A DNA stretch of 64,000 bases from NCBI RefSeq assembly GCF_026210795.1, contig NC_089433.1, forward strand, positions 5,481,001 through 5,545,000. Direction: 5' to 3'. This stretch comes from Rhizophagus irregularis. Its lineage: Eukaryota > Glomeromycota > Glomeromycetes > Glomerales > Glomeraceae. Shown one piece after another: positions 10,736 through 21,592 of this stretch. Numbering within the stretch: the first letter of the stretch is position 1; each line of letters opens with the position of its first letter. A program made the translations under genes and the position numbers. The notes under the pieces were generated by a model. That model was not told the origin of the DNA. It searched no databases and saw only the letters and a list, made by a program, of their open reading frames with translations.

Positions 10736-10752
10736 GGAAAAGGATAAAACTA
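10736..10752. repeat. Target-site duplication copy 2
   Basis: Identical 17-bp GGAAAAGGATAAAACTA between the LINE 3' end and the short SINE-like element. Confidence 0.8.
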
Positions 10753-11067
10753 GCCTAAAATGGTGGTATGGAAGGGTACTAGATGGTTGATGTTACCTGT
10801 CGAAAGTCCTCCATGAAAGTAGATGCTCTCTAAAAGGTCGTTGAATAAATTGAGTATCGTATCGTACAATGGGTATAGGATGAGTAGGCGGCGTGTACTG
10901 CTTCAGATCGGCCTAAATGGCCCGAAGGGGGATGTCTTATAGTGGTGCTGTTACCTGAGGAATTAAGTACTCGGTTTAATAGTTGCCCATTGAAGATGAT
11001 AGGACACAGACCCGAGATTAGTCGCTAAGAGGCGAATGGGTGGTACGGCCGTAAAAGCACTTGCAAA
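10753..11067 (+). mobile_element. Short SINE-like element, 5'-truncated copy
   Basis: A 315-bp segment with no coding frame, noticeably richer in G+C than the flanks, bounded on both sides by the 17-bp target duplication. From CCTAAAATGG at 10754 to the end it is nearly the same as 11763-12071, the 3' third of the next element, differing by scattered substitutions and small indels. It ends GTAAAAGCACTTGCAAA, directly joined to the duplication, with no poly-A. The shared 3' end with a missing 5' part is what 5'-truncated target-primed insertion leaves. The orientation is taken from that 3' end. Confidence 0.65.
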
Positions 11068-11084
11068 GGAAAAGGATAAAACTA
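11068..11084. repeat. Target-site duplication copy 3
   Basis: Identical 17-bp GGAAAAGGATAAAACTA between the short and long SINE-like elements. Confidence 0.8.
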
Positions 11085-12071
11085 GGGTTGGTCACCCTAT
11101 CTTGGTGGTTAGTCGAGACCATCCGTTAAGCCTGAGTATGGTGAGGTTGCAGGTTCGATTCCCATGACCACGGAAATAAAAAGAATTTTACTGCGGACGC
11201 TACAACCAATAGCGTGAAGGTACAGGGATTAGTGTAGTTGGTTTACTGCATCATGGTGAATTAGTGTGTACAGTTAGGCCGCGGCATTTCAGGGGCGTAA
11301 GGGTCATGGTGCCTTCTTAACGTCCCTATGAGGCCATTGGCATGTGCGCAGTCCTGTCCATTCGAGGTCGCTACTATACCGGGGTGGGGGGACTTCCTGT
11401 GGGCTGGTGGTCACTCTGCGATGCCGCTTGGGGTCAGTAATGGCTAGATGGTCATCCATAGATGGTAAAGCTGAGGGTGCAATGTCTTAGTGGTAGTTAG
11501 ACTTCTGTTAGGTCTTAGGAACCAACCAAGGTGTTCGTGCACAGAACAGGTAGCATGGCTATGGGGTTCGATTCCCTACTCCTTGGGTCCTGGTTGGTTG
11601 ATCCCTGGTGGTTGATACCCACCATAAGGGGTGATCCTGGACAGATGCCTGCTACTTCCTGTCTGAGTGGTCACTTACAAAGTATACCACTTGGGGTAAA
11701 CAACTGTACTATCGGTGCTAGGTAATCGCGGGCTGTAGTGGCGCTTTGAGTGAGACTTAGTACCTAAAATGGTAGTATGGAAGGGTACTAGATGGTTGAT
11801 GTTACCTGTCGAAAATCCTCCATGAAAGTAGATGTTCTCTAAAGGTCGTTAAATAAATTGAGTATCGTATCATGCAATGGGTATAGGATGAGTAGGCGGC
11901 GTGTATCTGCTTCAGATCAGCCTAAAATGGCCCGATGGGAGATGTCTTATAGTGGTGCTGTTACGAGGAATTAAGTACTCGGTATAATGATTGCGCATTG
12001 AAGATGATAGGGCACGCCGAGATTAGTCTCGCCAAGAGGCAATGGGTGGTCTGGCCGTAAACACTTGCAAA
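11085..12071 (+). mobile_element. Long tRNA-related composite SINE-like element
   Basis: A 987-bp non-coding segment between 17-bp duplications. Near its 5' end, GGTCACC about 11090, an A-box-like CTTGGTGGTTAGTCGAG, a B box GGTTCGATTCC at about 11153 and ATGACCAC together resemble a degenerate tRNA with pairing ends. A second module near 11480-11585 has an A-box-like TCTTAGTGGTAGTTAGAC and a B box GGGGTTCGATTCCC. The last 309 bp repeat the short element next door. It ends GTAAACACTTGCAAA with no poly-A. RNA polymerase III promoters and lack of coding capacity fit a SINE mobilised by a LINE; nearly 1 kb is unusually long. Confidence 0.6.
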
Positions 12072-12088
12072 GGAAAAGGATAAAACTA
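12072..12088. repeat. Target-site duplication copy 4
   Basis: Identical 17-bp GGAAAAGGATAAAACTA, followed directly by the host repeat core CCACCATTCGATTCGTCT. This is the right border of the whole insert stack. Confidence 0.8.
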
Positions 12089-12370
12089 CCACCATTCGAT
12101 TCGTCTCAGTGAGACGATTCTAACAAGCTAGCGACACATCTTTGTACGATTATTAGATGCCAAGTTATTTAATATATTCTTTATATAACCGTGATTATAA
12201 ACGGTTCTTTTTAATATAAGATTTTTGAGGATAGGTGTGATAGTGACTATAGATAGATTGTGACTATATAGGATAGATTTTAATAATAAAGTGTTTTGAA
12301 CATTCAACTGGTGTGACTATATAGTAGAATGTGACTATAACGGGAGTGACTATAGAGGGAGTTGACTGTA

Positions 12371-13023
12371 ATTGCTTTACTTAATTTTTTACTTAAATAC
12401 AGGATTCTAAAAAATATATGAAACTGGAATCTGATTTTATATAATGAAACTGGTTTAATAACTCAAAGTTTGATTATTTGTATAGTAACCAATTGGCAAT
12501 TTAAAAGTTAGATATTTATTAATAGTTTGTTGATATTAATTAAATTATTATTTTTATATGTAATTTTTATTTTAAATATAATACTAATAAGATTTATAAT
12601 TATAAAAATCAAAATATTAAATATAGAATTTTATGATAATTTTAAATATAATGATTTTCTGTTAATATTAATTTACTTTACCTTAATAAAAATTAAATTT
12701 TAAAGTTTTTAATGAGTGAAAAGTAAGGTAAATTGCATATAACTTAAAAAAATGAAATTTAAAAAACTATATCAATATTTATATTAATGTAATTTTTGGT
12801 GAAATTTAAGGAATTAATCCAGGATATTATACAATTACTGGACTAGCATTATGTATATTGTTTGTATTTTTTAAAATAAGTACTATATATATAGTATTAA
12901 AACTTTACGTAATCTGTTAGAACCCTAAAGATCTACAAATGTGTCACAAAAGAAAAAGGGTATAGGTCGAGGAACCCTTTTTTGTTACCTGAAAGATATA
13001 TTTTAACGTTCCTTTTCTATAAT
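12371..13023. other. AT-rich spacer
   Basis: Strongly AT-rich and stop-dense in all frames. Nothing recognisable apart from the promoter region that must precede the small gene at 13024. Confidence 0.6.
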
Positions 13024-13467
13024 ATGGCAGAATCGGCAGAATCACAAAATTATGGATCAATAACTTCTCCTATCCCGCCACCATTCTCACCAACTTCACC
13101 TACTTCACCTGTTACGGCAGCATTTTCGCCAGATCCAAATATATCTCAACCTATTTCTGATGATAATTCTACTCGTTTACAAAAGATTGATAGTGAACAA
13201 GAAGAAATTAAACAGACTGCTGTAAATGCTTTACATCAAAATTCTATATTAGCTATGCATGTAATTGCAAGTGGTGAGGTAAATCAATTAAATAATTTTA
13301 CGATAGAAAAAAAAAAATCTTAAATCATACATTTTTATTTTATTTAGTCGCCTGCTAGAACTAGATTACGTATGTTGCGTTATTTAACAGGTTTGCCACA
13401 ACCTGAAAATAAAAATTTCATCACATCAACTTCATCATATAATGAAGGACCAAGTACAAGAGATTAA
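13024..13467 (+). CDS. Small orphan protein, Pro/Ser-rich N-terminus
   Basis: Two exons, 13024-13278 and 13348-13467, joined at a clean GTAAAT...TTTAG intron in phase 0, give 124 residues. Residues about 15-45 are Pro/Ser/Thr-rich (FSPTSPTSPV). Residues about 50-85 look helical and charged (TRLQKIDSEQEEIKQ). The C-terminal exon carries a basic stretch (ARTRLRMLRYLTGLP). I do not recognise the family. Without splicing the first frame would end just after the donor in a Lys run. It sits alone between the mobile-element block and the PHD gene, tail to tail with the latter. Real gene likely from the open splice join; function unknown. Confidence 0.6.
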
Positions 13468-13700
13468 AATTGAAGTGGGTCGATGATTATTAAATGATTA
13501 ACTTAATCAATCTTATAATTATTAAACCGTTTATTTCGTTACATTAATAATATATTTGGTTTTATTATTCATATTATTAATCCAATTAAGACAATTATTT
13601 TCTTTGGATTCATAGTTTTTAAATGTATCTTAAATTTAATAAAAAATTTTTTTTAAAATGTAAAATTATATACACTGCAAATTAGCAAAAAAGTTATGAT

Positions 13701-16700
13701 TTACATTTGACTGTTCCATCCCTGGATTTCGGGGACAGCCACTTTCTTCCCCTTAAATTCTGCTATCCCTCGGATCCTCCTACCACCAGCGATTATAGCA
13801 ACCGGCACAGCACTTGGTTGACCGGTGGTCAAAGCCGCTTTCTGTTTTTCATTCCCTTGATCCATTGGCATAATTCTTTCGTCGCATAAGGGACATTTAT
13901 AATTGGCATCGGTATTCTCAACTAATTCTTGATATTTTTCTGATGTGATGTCTTCATCACACCTTATATGGATCCACCTATCACATACATCACAGCAAAT
14001 CATTTCTTTATCATCTTCATTTTCTTCTCCATCTTCGGAATAAGTTTTCAAGCACATTGGACAGAACCTATCTTCGGAGAAGTTGAAATTGCATTTGTTA
14101 CATATCGTTGCCAAGTATATTGGAAATTTTGTTGATTCAGATGTTGCCTCCGCATGATGATAGTTGTTAGCAGCATCATTCAGCGAGATAGCTTTTTCTC
14201 CGCATGAATTGCATTGGGCACAAAGTGAACACAACCATGGGCCTATATTAAAAAAAAAATGTTATGATAAAGACTAAGGTGACTTAAATAAATCCAATAA
14301 ATTTCTTTACCTTGGGGAACTTCGGTAACTTTGGGATCACTACAATCAAGATGCCAGCCACGGTCACAGTCGTCGCAGATTAGAAGTGTTGATTCGTCTT
14401 CAGAAGAATGACATTTAACACAACTTTTGCAATCATTACATAGCCAAGAATATCCTTCCATTGCAATGATAGGTCGTGGGGTTGTAAGGCCTATGCAAAG
14501 CGGATGATACTTTCTTAAGCAATTTGCACATTTGCTCTTATATTCTTTTGAACATGATGCACCAGTACGGGGTACGGTGGCGTCAGGAGCAGTAATTGAA
14601 AAACATATCGCGCAAGAATTCTCAGGGAGAACGGGTAAAGGTTGAGCTACATTTGGAGTAGGTGCAACAACCGCGTAATTTGATGTAGCAACGTCATTTG
14701 ATAACTACAACAATAATTGTATATACTAATTAATGATAAAACGATAAATTTTGATTCACAAATTTAATATATTTTCTTACCGGGACTATACTGGAACCTA
14801 TTACAACAGGTTTAGTTCTTTCTAAGGTATTTCTATCCGAGGTTGCTTCAACATTTATAGGGTCACGCGGGTGTCCCTTATGATACATGCACCTGTCCCC
14901 CTCGAAAGACACCCCGCGTTTGCAAGGTTGTCCAGTTGTTGCGGTCAATACACCACAAATATACTGGGGAGGTGCTTTTCCAGTCGTATACTGAAACCTA
15001 TTCATAATATTACTTGTCTAAAAAAAAAAAAATAGAATATAAATTGTTTGAGAAATTATCATTAATATACTTGAAAAGTCTTGACGTACCGGATCAGGAG
15101 TATAATAGTAACGCTGTTCATATGGAGTCTCATTAGCATCATGTGACATAACAGATGATGGTTGCGGGGCAATTTCTTGGTGAGAGGCAACGGCCGAAGG
15201 GTGGTTTAAAACTCTGGGAAGATCTTGACCAAATCTTGTACGGTGACTATATCCATTTTATAAATCAGAGTATTAAATTAGTTTATAAAGGAAAACATGT
15301 TACAATTAAAAAATAATTACTTACATTGGATACCTATGTTGAAATTGGCCATCCATTAATGTCATAGGATATTTTTCCTCATGAGTTTGTCGTGTCCCCT
15401 CCTCCATTTTCATACTGTCAATAATCTGTCGGATCTCATGAGGTAAAACCTCCAAAACTTCTGGATTTAGCGTGCCAAAAGGATTGTGAGGGACCGTTTC
15501 AAAATGAATATCTGGATCCTTTGTTGCTATCGTAATATCACTTGATAGTGGTAATACTCTCGGCTGTGATAAGGCTTCAACTCGTATGCACGTAGGCTGA
15601 GTTGCCTGAGGTACTTGATCGATATTAGTATGAGGATCATAAAATCTTGGTTTTTCTTTCCTATGAATCTTTAATCTAGTATTATAATCTCTTGTCGATA
15701 AAGCTGTTTGATACATCCAATTTGTCTTATTGACAACTTTACGTGGTTTTGAACCCAAATATACTCGTCTTGAAAGAATATTACTAGCATTATCTGCTCC
15801 TGATGCCTCCCCTTTGTCACTCAGATCATCATCATTAAATCTAATTGATGATTCATAATAATCATCTTTCCTTCTTTTCCCCCCTACAATAATTTTCGAC
15901 CCAAACAGTTTGTACGTAGCTCTAGCTGAAACAAGTGTAATCGCTCTGCTTCTGAAATTTGATGGCAAAAATCCATGCGTGATAAGGTAATCACGTTCTT
16001 GATCTGTCGCATGTATTCGTTTCAAAGTTGGGTTCCGTAAAAAGAACAAATAACTGTCCCGAAAACCTAATAGTTTTGCAGGATCCATAGATAACATGTA
16101 CCAGATGTTTCCTCGAGATGGTAATTGAAAAACCTGTACTTTAAATTTACGACCACCTAATAACTCCCCGTCTTTCGTAATTTTTTGTTCCCCCTTTTCA
16201 TCAAGTTTACCATCATCTTCATCGTTATTGTTTCCTCCTTCAGCTTCATCAGCCTCCATTGGTTGTGTCGTTATCATTTGTTGAATTTCAACATTATTTT
16301 CGTCTGTTGGCTTATTACGTAATGTAGCATCGCCATTAACTTGCTTGCTCGACACTTCTAATTTCTTTCGACGTTTCGTATCAGCGTCGTCTTTCGTTTT
16401 CTTTCTACGTTTTGTGACACCACCATCATCTGCCTTTTTTTTACGTTTTGTGCTAGTAGGTGTGTTAATAATATTGTTAACAGATTCAGGATGCTTACGC
16501 GGTCGACCTGGTTTACGTTTTATCGGAGTTATAACTGTAGCCGTTGGCTGTGAAGGCTCGGGATTAACAGTATAACGTATTCTTAATCTCGGTTGCGGTG
16601 TTGGCTGTTTTTCTTGAGAAGTCTGATCAATGTCCATATCCATATTTGAATCTGTAGCAGTGGTATCTGTAATAGTTTGTGGAGTTTCTACTTGCTCAGT

Positions 16701-17003
16701 TTCAAGAGGGAGTGTAAGTGGTGTCAAAAGGGCTAATTTGTTGCCCTTACGTGCAGCAGAACGTGTTTGCCTTGGAATAGGAACAGGCTTAGAACGTGCA
16801 TTGCGCTTTGGTCTAGCTTCTCTTACTACATTATGTAAAATAAAAAGCGTTGTTAATGAGGTTATTTAGGAATATAGATCGACTATAACGCGAAAAAAAA
16901 GGCAGCACGATCTTAAAAGAATTATTTCATGGATTCGGTTCGTAAAAGTAAAGTAGTAATTAATAATTTGTAAATATAGTGAATACAAACCTCCTTGTGG
17001 CAT
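13701..17003 (-). CDS. RSC7/Swp82-type chromatin remodelling subunit with PHD fingers
   Basis: Six exons (17003-16991, 16825-15325, 15246-15090, 15017-14781, 14704-14311, 14242-13701) give 947 residues. The N-terminal part is basic with AT-hook-like KRKPGRPRKHP. The middle (KVQVFQLPSRGNIWYMLSMD to FGSKIIVGGKRRKDDYYE) matches the Npl6/RSC7-Swp82 family of SWI/SNF-type remodellers. Then comes a Cys/His cluster (ICGVLTATTGQPCKRG ... RCMYHKG), and the C-terminus has PHD fingers: CAICFS... and CVKCHSSEDESTLLICDDCD with WLCSLCAQC, and a further one with ICCDVCDRWIHIRCD. Yeast RSC7 lacks PHDs, whereas animal PHF10/SAYP pairs a related domain with tandem PHDs, so this looks like that architecture. 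Exon 1 codes only four full residues. Nuclear, nucleosome-binding role inferred. Confidence 0.82.
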
Positions 17004-17871
17004 TTTAATTATGAGTTATTAAAAAATTATGTAAAGAAATGTTACTTTATAGATTGTAAAAGACAATTTGAGTGGCTTTCAAAAAAAAACTACATTATTG
17101 ATTTCTTATTGGCTGTAAATAAATTGAGATAATTACCGTCAAGGTTTCCGTTCAATTTTCCTAAACTATTTTCATTAAGATAAATGATAAATACACGTGA
17201 TGAGAATTACCATAGTAACTGGTTTAACGACTTAACGACTGAACGTAAGAACGATGTTTAATCAAAATCATGTTCATTAAGTATCGAAGTATCGATAAGT
17301 GACTATCATATTGTGTACATAATATAATATAATTATTTAAATAATATTAATCGAATAGAATAATAGAATCGTTTATCGTTTTTCGCCTGTTAAAATAATT
17401 TACTTTTTAGTTTTGCAAATTGTAAGCGGTTTATGTTTATATATATTCTCTCAGTTCATCATTCCCAATTCCCAAATGTACTGTTAAACAGATTTAGACG
17501 CAGAAGTCTTATCAGTTATTGTTTCTATTAATGTAATAAGTTTTTTATCACGTTTCAGGTGGGCAACAATCATTTTAGATTTAGGTAAAATCGGTATAAT
17601 TTATTTGATTTCTTCCATTAATTGTAGATTAGCGCTACCATAAATAAAAATTAGGGAGTTTACATAGTTGTGATTTCACTTACGCCGATTCAAAATTTCA
17701 TGACGCCAAAGGCCGTAGATTGATATTTATAGTGAAATTTTGTGAAACCTTCATCAATTGTTTACATAATTTTTTTGAATGCTCAAGTACGTGTTCTCCT
17801 CCGTTCTTTTGTTGAATTTCAACTACTTAATGCTTACTACTCATTTGAAAAAGTTTTAAAACCTTTGTGTT
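17004..17871. other. Divergent intergenic region
   Basis: About 870 bp between the head-to-head starts of the PHD gene and VID27. AT-rich, stop-dense, no repeat ends seen. It must contain both promoters; no unambiguous element was picked out. Confidence 0.5.
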
Positions 17872-20800
17872 ATGAACGTCTTAAAATCTTTAGGCAAATT
17901 AATTTGGGGTAATTATGGGGGAATTTAGTGTTTGTTATAGCCATTGATCCATTAATTATAAAATAAATAAACATTTTATATAGGAAACCCTGATAACCCC
18001 GAACTCATAAAGATAACAAATGGAGAACTTTATCTTGTTAGACCAAATTTTAGTATAAAGGGAACCCGAGAGTGCATGTACGTGGTCTGATATTACGTTA
18101 CGCGTTTATCATGGAATAAATCCTTATATTTATATTATGAATTCAATGATTTCTTAGTTTTCATACCGCTCAAGCTACTGTTCGACGTACCGGAACAGAA
18201 TGGCAGTATCATATAGTGATCAGTAGGGTATTTGATGAAGGTGAAGAAGAGTTAGAGTTGCAAGATGAAGAAGAAGAACGTACGTGATCATTTTTATATT
18301 TCATTTTAGTTGAAAAGAATGACTAATTCTTTTATGATTGATTAGTCGAAGAAGAAAAGGTGTTCCTTATTGATGAATCTTTGAAGTTTCGTAAAGGACA
18401 AATTGAAGGATTGACCACATTTTCTTGGAGAGACTTATCCGGCGTAAGCATGACAGTATACTAATACTATATTTATGTATAAATATAATGCCTATTGATC
18501 TATAAGTCAATCTAATAAAATAGGATCCAGATGACTTATTCGAATTTGTTTGTGACATAAGTGTTACCGCGCATACTGTCAATGCTTTTGAATACACGGT
18601 ATATAATTGTATGTTTGAACGTAAATATCGAAAATCTAGAGATGAAGCGACTGAACAGGATATTCAAAGTTTTATTTTCGAGTGGGTTTTATTTTTTTAT
18701 TTTTTATTTATTTTTGTAGCTTATATAGCAAAATATAAATATCGCCAATTAATTATTAATTTATCCATTATAGCACAGAACTAAAAATAGATCAAAATGA
18801 TAAATCGCCCCCGTCAACTCCGAAGAATAGGTCTAGTTTTAATAAATCATTTACTACACCGACATCTGCTAGTACTACTCCAATGAAAGCGCGAAACATA
18901 GAAAGTCCATCTACTCCCACAAAGACTAGCATCAAATTAGAACTTCCTGGTGGTAGTTCATCGAAAATGACTTCAATTATAGATGTTGATGTTGAATTAC
19001 ATGTTTTCGATCCGAATACTGCTACGTTCTTAACGCAATCACCTCTAGCAACAGCGAGTATATTGAAAGGGAATAATTACGAATGTATCCTTACCATCTT
19101 TGTTAGAAAAAAATTTTTTTTTTATATACATGATTCTTGACACATAAAATTTATTCACAGATTGGCTTAATATCGAGGATGATAATCAAAGGCATGTAAC
19201 ACAGAAAATAGAGCCAAGAATGAATCCTGTGTTCAATTCAGTAAGCATCTTTGGAGCTATCGAAGGTTTCATTGTTTGGATTGAACATTAACATTTTTTC
19301 TTTATTTAGACACAACATTGTCTTATATGGGTTTACTTCGATGGTAAATTTCTATCGTTTCAATATATTACACAGATTAATGTCAGAATATAATAAAATT
19401 AAACGCTAAGGATATTATTCTGTAGGATTGGATCTGGTCTATTCCTTTTTAATTAAATTTCAGAACTTAGATAACGAAACCAACTTCAAAAAAAAATTTA
19501 CTTTAGCAATGTATGAAACTTTAAATGAAACGAAAGCCAAAGTTTGTATATCTTCAAATCTACGTAATTTATTGATGTTATTTAATGTCATTGACGTCCT
19601 ACTTATATTAGGAAGAAGAACAAGAATATCTTATGAATGCTTATCTAGATGAAGATGTTGAAATGGTCGATGCTGATGAAGAGGACTCGGAAGAAGGTAC
19701 TATGAATAATTACAATATATCATTCTTTTTTTCGGTTTTTATATCTATACTTCAAAACAAAATAGAAACAGGTTCCTCAGATGAAGACGACGATAACGAT
19801 ATTATTAACACTGAAAGTAAAGGAGACAATGTTAATACACAACTTTCTGTTGGGCAAAAGCTTGACAGATCCTTTATTCTTAAGGGCAATAAAATTGGTG
19901 TATTCAAACACACCGATGATGATAAGATAGAATTCACTAACAATATAGACAATATTTCTAAACCTCAGGGGAAGAAATTCAATCCTTCTAAGGTTATATT
20001 TCAATTGATTGTTTGAAATTGTATATTCATGAAGATATTTACGTATTACTTCTTTTTGTTGTAGATGATGTTGCATGAAGGAGATTCCAATATGATCCTG
20101 ATGGATGAAAATGACGAACATAGCCTTTTCAAGATGGACCTAGAATATGGCAAAGTAGTAGAAGAATGGAAAGTTCACGACATAATACCCGTTGAGAATA
20201 TTTTTCCTATAAATAAATTCGCCCAAACAACGGGAGAAAAATCAATTCTTGGTTTATCATATAATTCGATATATAGCATCGATCCTCGATTGCCAAATTT
20301 TAAATTGGTAAATGAGAAACGTCGGCAATATGTTACAAAAAATGATTTTATCAGTGGAGCTACTGACGCGAGTGGTCATATTGCCGTGGGGACTGAAAAA
20401 GGTGATATCAAACTATTTGATTCACTGGGAAAGATTGCAAAAACCAATTTGCCTGCCATGGGAAGTGCCATTAAAGGAATCGACGTGACTTCTGATGGTA
20501 AATGGTTGATTGCCACTACCGATAAATATTTACTGCTGATAAACACAGAAATTAAATCTGATCCTGAGGGCAGAACAGGATTTAAAAAAAGCTTTGCGAA
20601 AGACGAAAAGGTATTTTATTTTGTTAATTCAATATTCAAATAATAATGCAAATTTTATATAATTATTTATTCATTCTGTATTAGCCAAAGGCGAAAACAC
20701 TTCAGTTGAAGCCAGAACATTTAACTATTATGGGACATGATGTAAGCATTCGATCTTGTGTGGCTTGTTCTATAATGCATGATGAGTTCTTTTACTCATA

Positions 20801-21371
20801 TTTACTTTGAAAAATTTTAAGGTCAATTTCACACCTGCAAGATTTAATACCGGAGAACATGCGATGGAAAAAACTATTGTTACAAGGTAAAATATATTCT
20901 AAAAATTCTTGATTTCCATATAAATAATATAATGTAGGCATTTATAAGCTGTCACTTATTAGTACTGGACCATATGTTATCGCTTGGAATTTCCGACGCG
21001 TGAAACAAGGGAAATTGTTTGATTATCAAATCAAGCGTTACGATGATGATATAGTCGCAGACAACTTTAGGTTTGGACAAGATAAATCAATCGTCGTTAC
21101 ATTACCGCATGATGGTAAGTGAATTATTTAGTCATTATTTTACATTTTGATTATATTCATACTTAACATATGTTTTGTAGTTACCTTAACCAAAAAGACT
21201 CATTTATCAACTCCTACAAAATCAGCCCTTTCACCTTCAAAGGTATGTGTGTATATGTATTATTTACATTTGAGCTTAGTAATAATAATTAATTAAATGC
21301 AATTATAAATTTGTTAGAAATCTGCTTCAAGATCAAGAAATAATATTGCAAAATCACATGAAATTCATTAG
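17872..21371 (+). CDS. VID27: VID27 family protein
   Basis: Seventeen exons give about 765 residues. Exon 1 (17872-17908) reads MNVLKSLGKLIWG and continues into NPDNPELIKITNGELYLVRP, the usual Vid27 N-terminus. The middle has an acidic stretch (DEDVEMVDADEEDSEE). The C-terminal half (FILKGNKIGVFKHTDDD, IYSIDPRLPNFKLV, GHDVNFTPARFN, GPYVIAWNFRRVKQGK) is the beta-propeller-like Vid27 domain. Further exon starts: 17984, 18158, 18346, 18524, 18774, 19161, 19310, 19426, 19612, 19766, 20065, 20685, 20822, 20963, 21181, 21318. The acceptor of exon 11 is ambiguous (19766 or 19772, both in frame). Yeast Vid27 is a cytoplasmic protein linked to vacuolar import and degradation; its biochemical role is unclear. 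Confidence 0.9.
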
Positions 21372-21592
21372 CGTTACGATGAACTGATTCATTTGTATAA
21401 TTACTATTTGTGTGATTATAGAATCTAATAATTTTTTAATATTAAATATGATATATTATTCAAGATTCTATTCAAATTATATAATAAATTAAATTTATGT
21501 ATCGTTACACCAACTAAAAATCAATGCAATAGATCTGAAAATTTTTTTTTTTCATTATTTCAACGTCTTAAAATAAATTATTTGGAATAATC

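Larger units (their letters stand above)
2210..12368. mobile_element. pogo/Tigger-like TIR element carrying nested inserts
   Basis: The left end CAGTCAACTCTCTTTATAGT (from 2210) matches the reverse complement of the right end, CAGTCAACTCCCTCTATAGT, and the element is flanked by TA (2208-2209 and 12369-12370). CAGT termini plus a TA duplication are typical of pogo/Tigger members of Tc1/mariner. Subterminal TGTGACTATAT motifs recur at both ends. Without its inserts (2892-12071) the element would be about 1 kb, has no transposase frame and consists mostly of 147-bp tandem repeats, so it is non-autonomous. A LINE and two SINE-like elements are stacked inside its fourth repeat unit. Confidence 0.75.

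Noticed and set aside
11085-11180. Functional tRNA gene in the long SINE-like element
   Set aside because: Boxes and partial acceptor pairing are present but the anticodon arm does not fold cleanly and it lies within a repeated element; a tRNA-derived SINE head is the better reading.
11531-11725. 64-residue open frame in the SINE-like element
   Set aside because: Isolated, spans the second tRNA-like module, no family resemblance.
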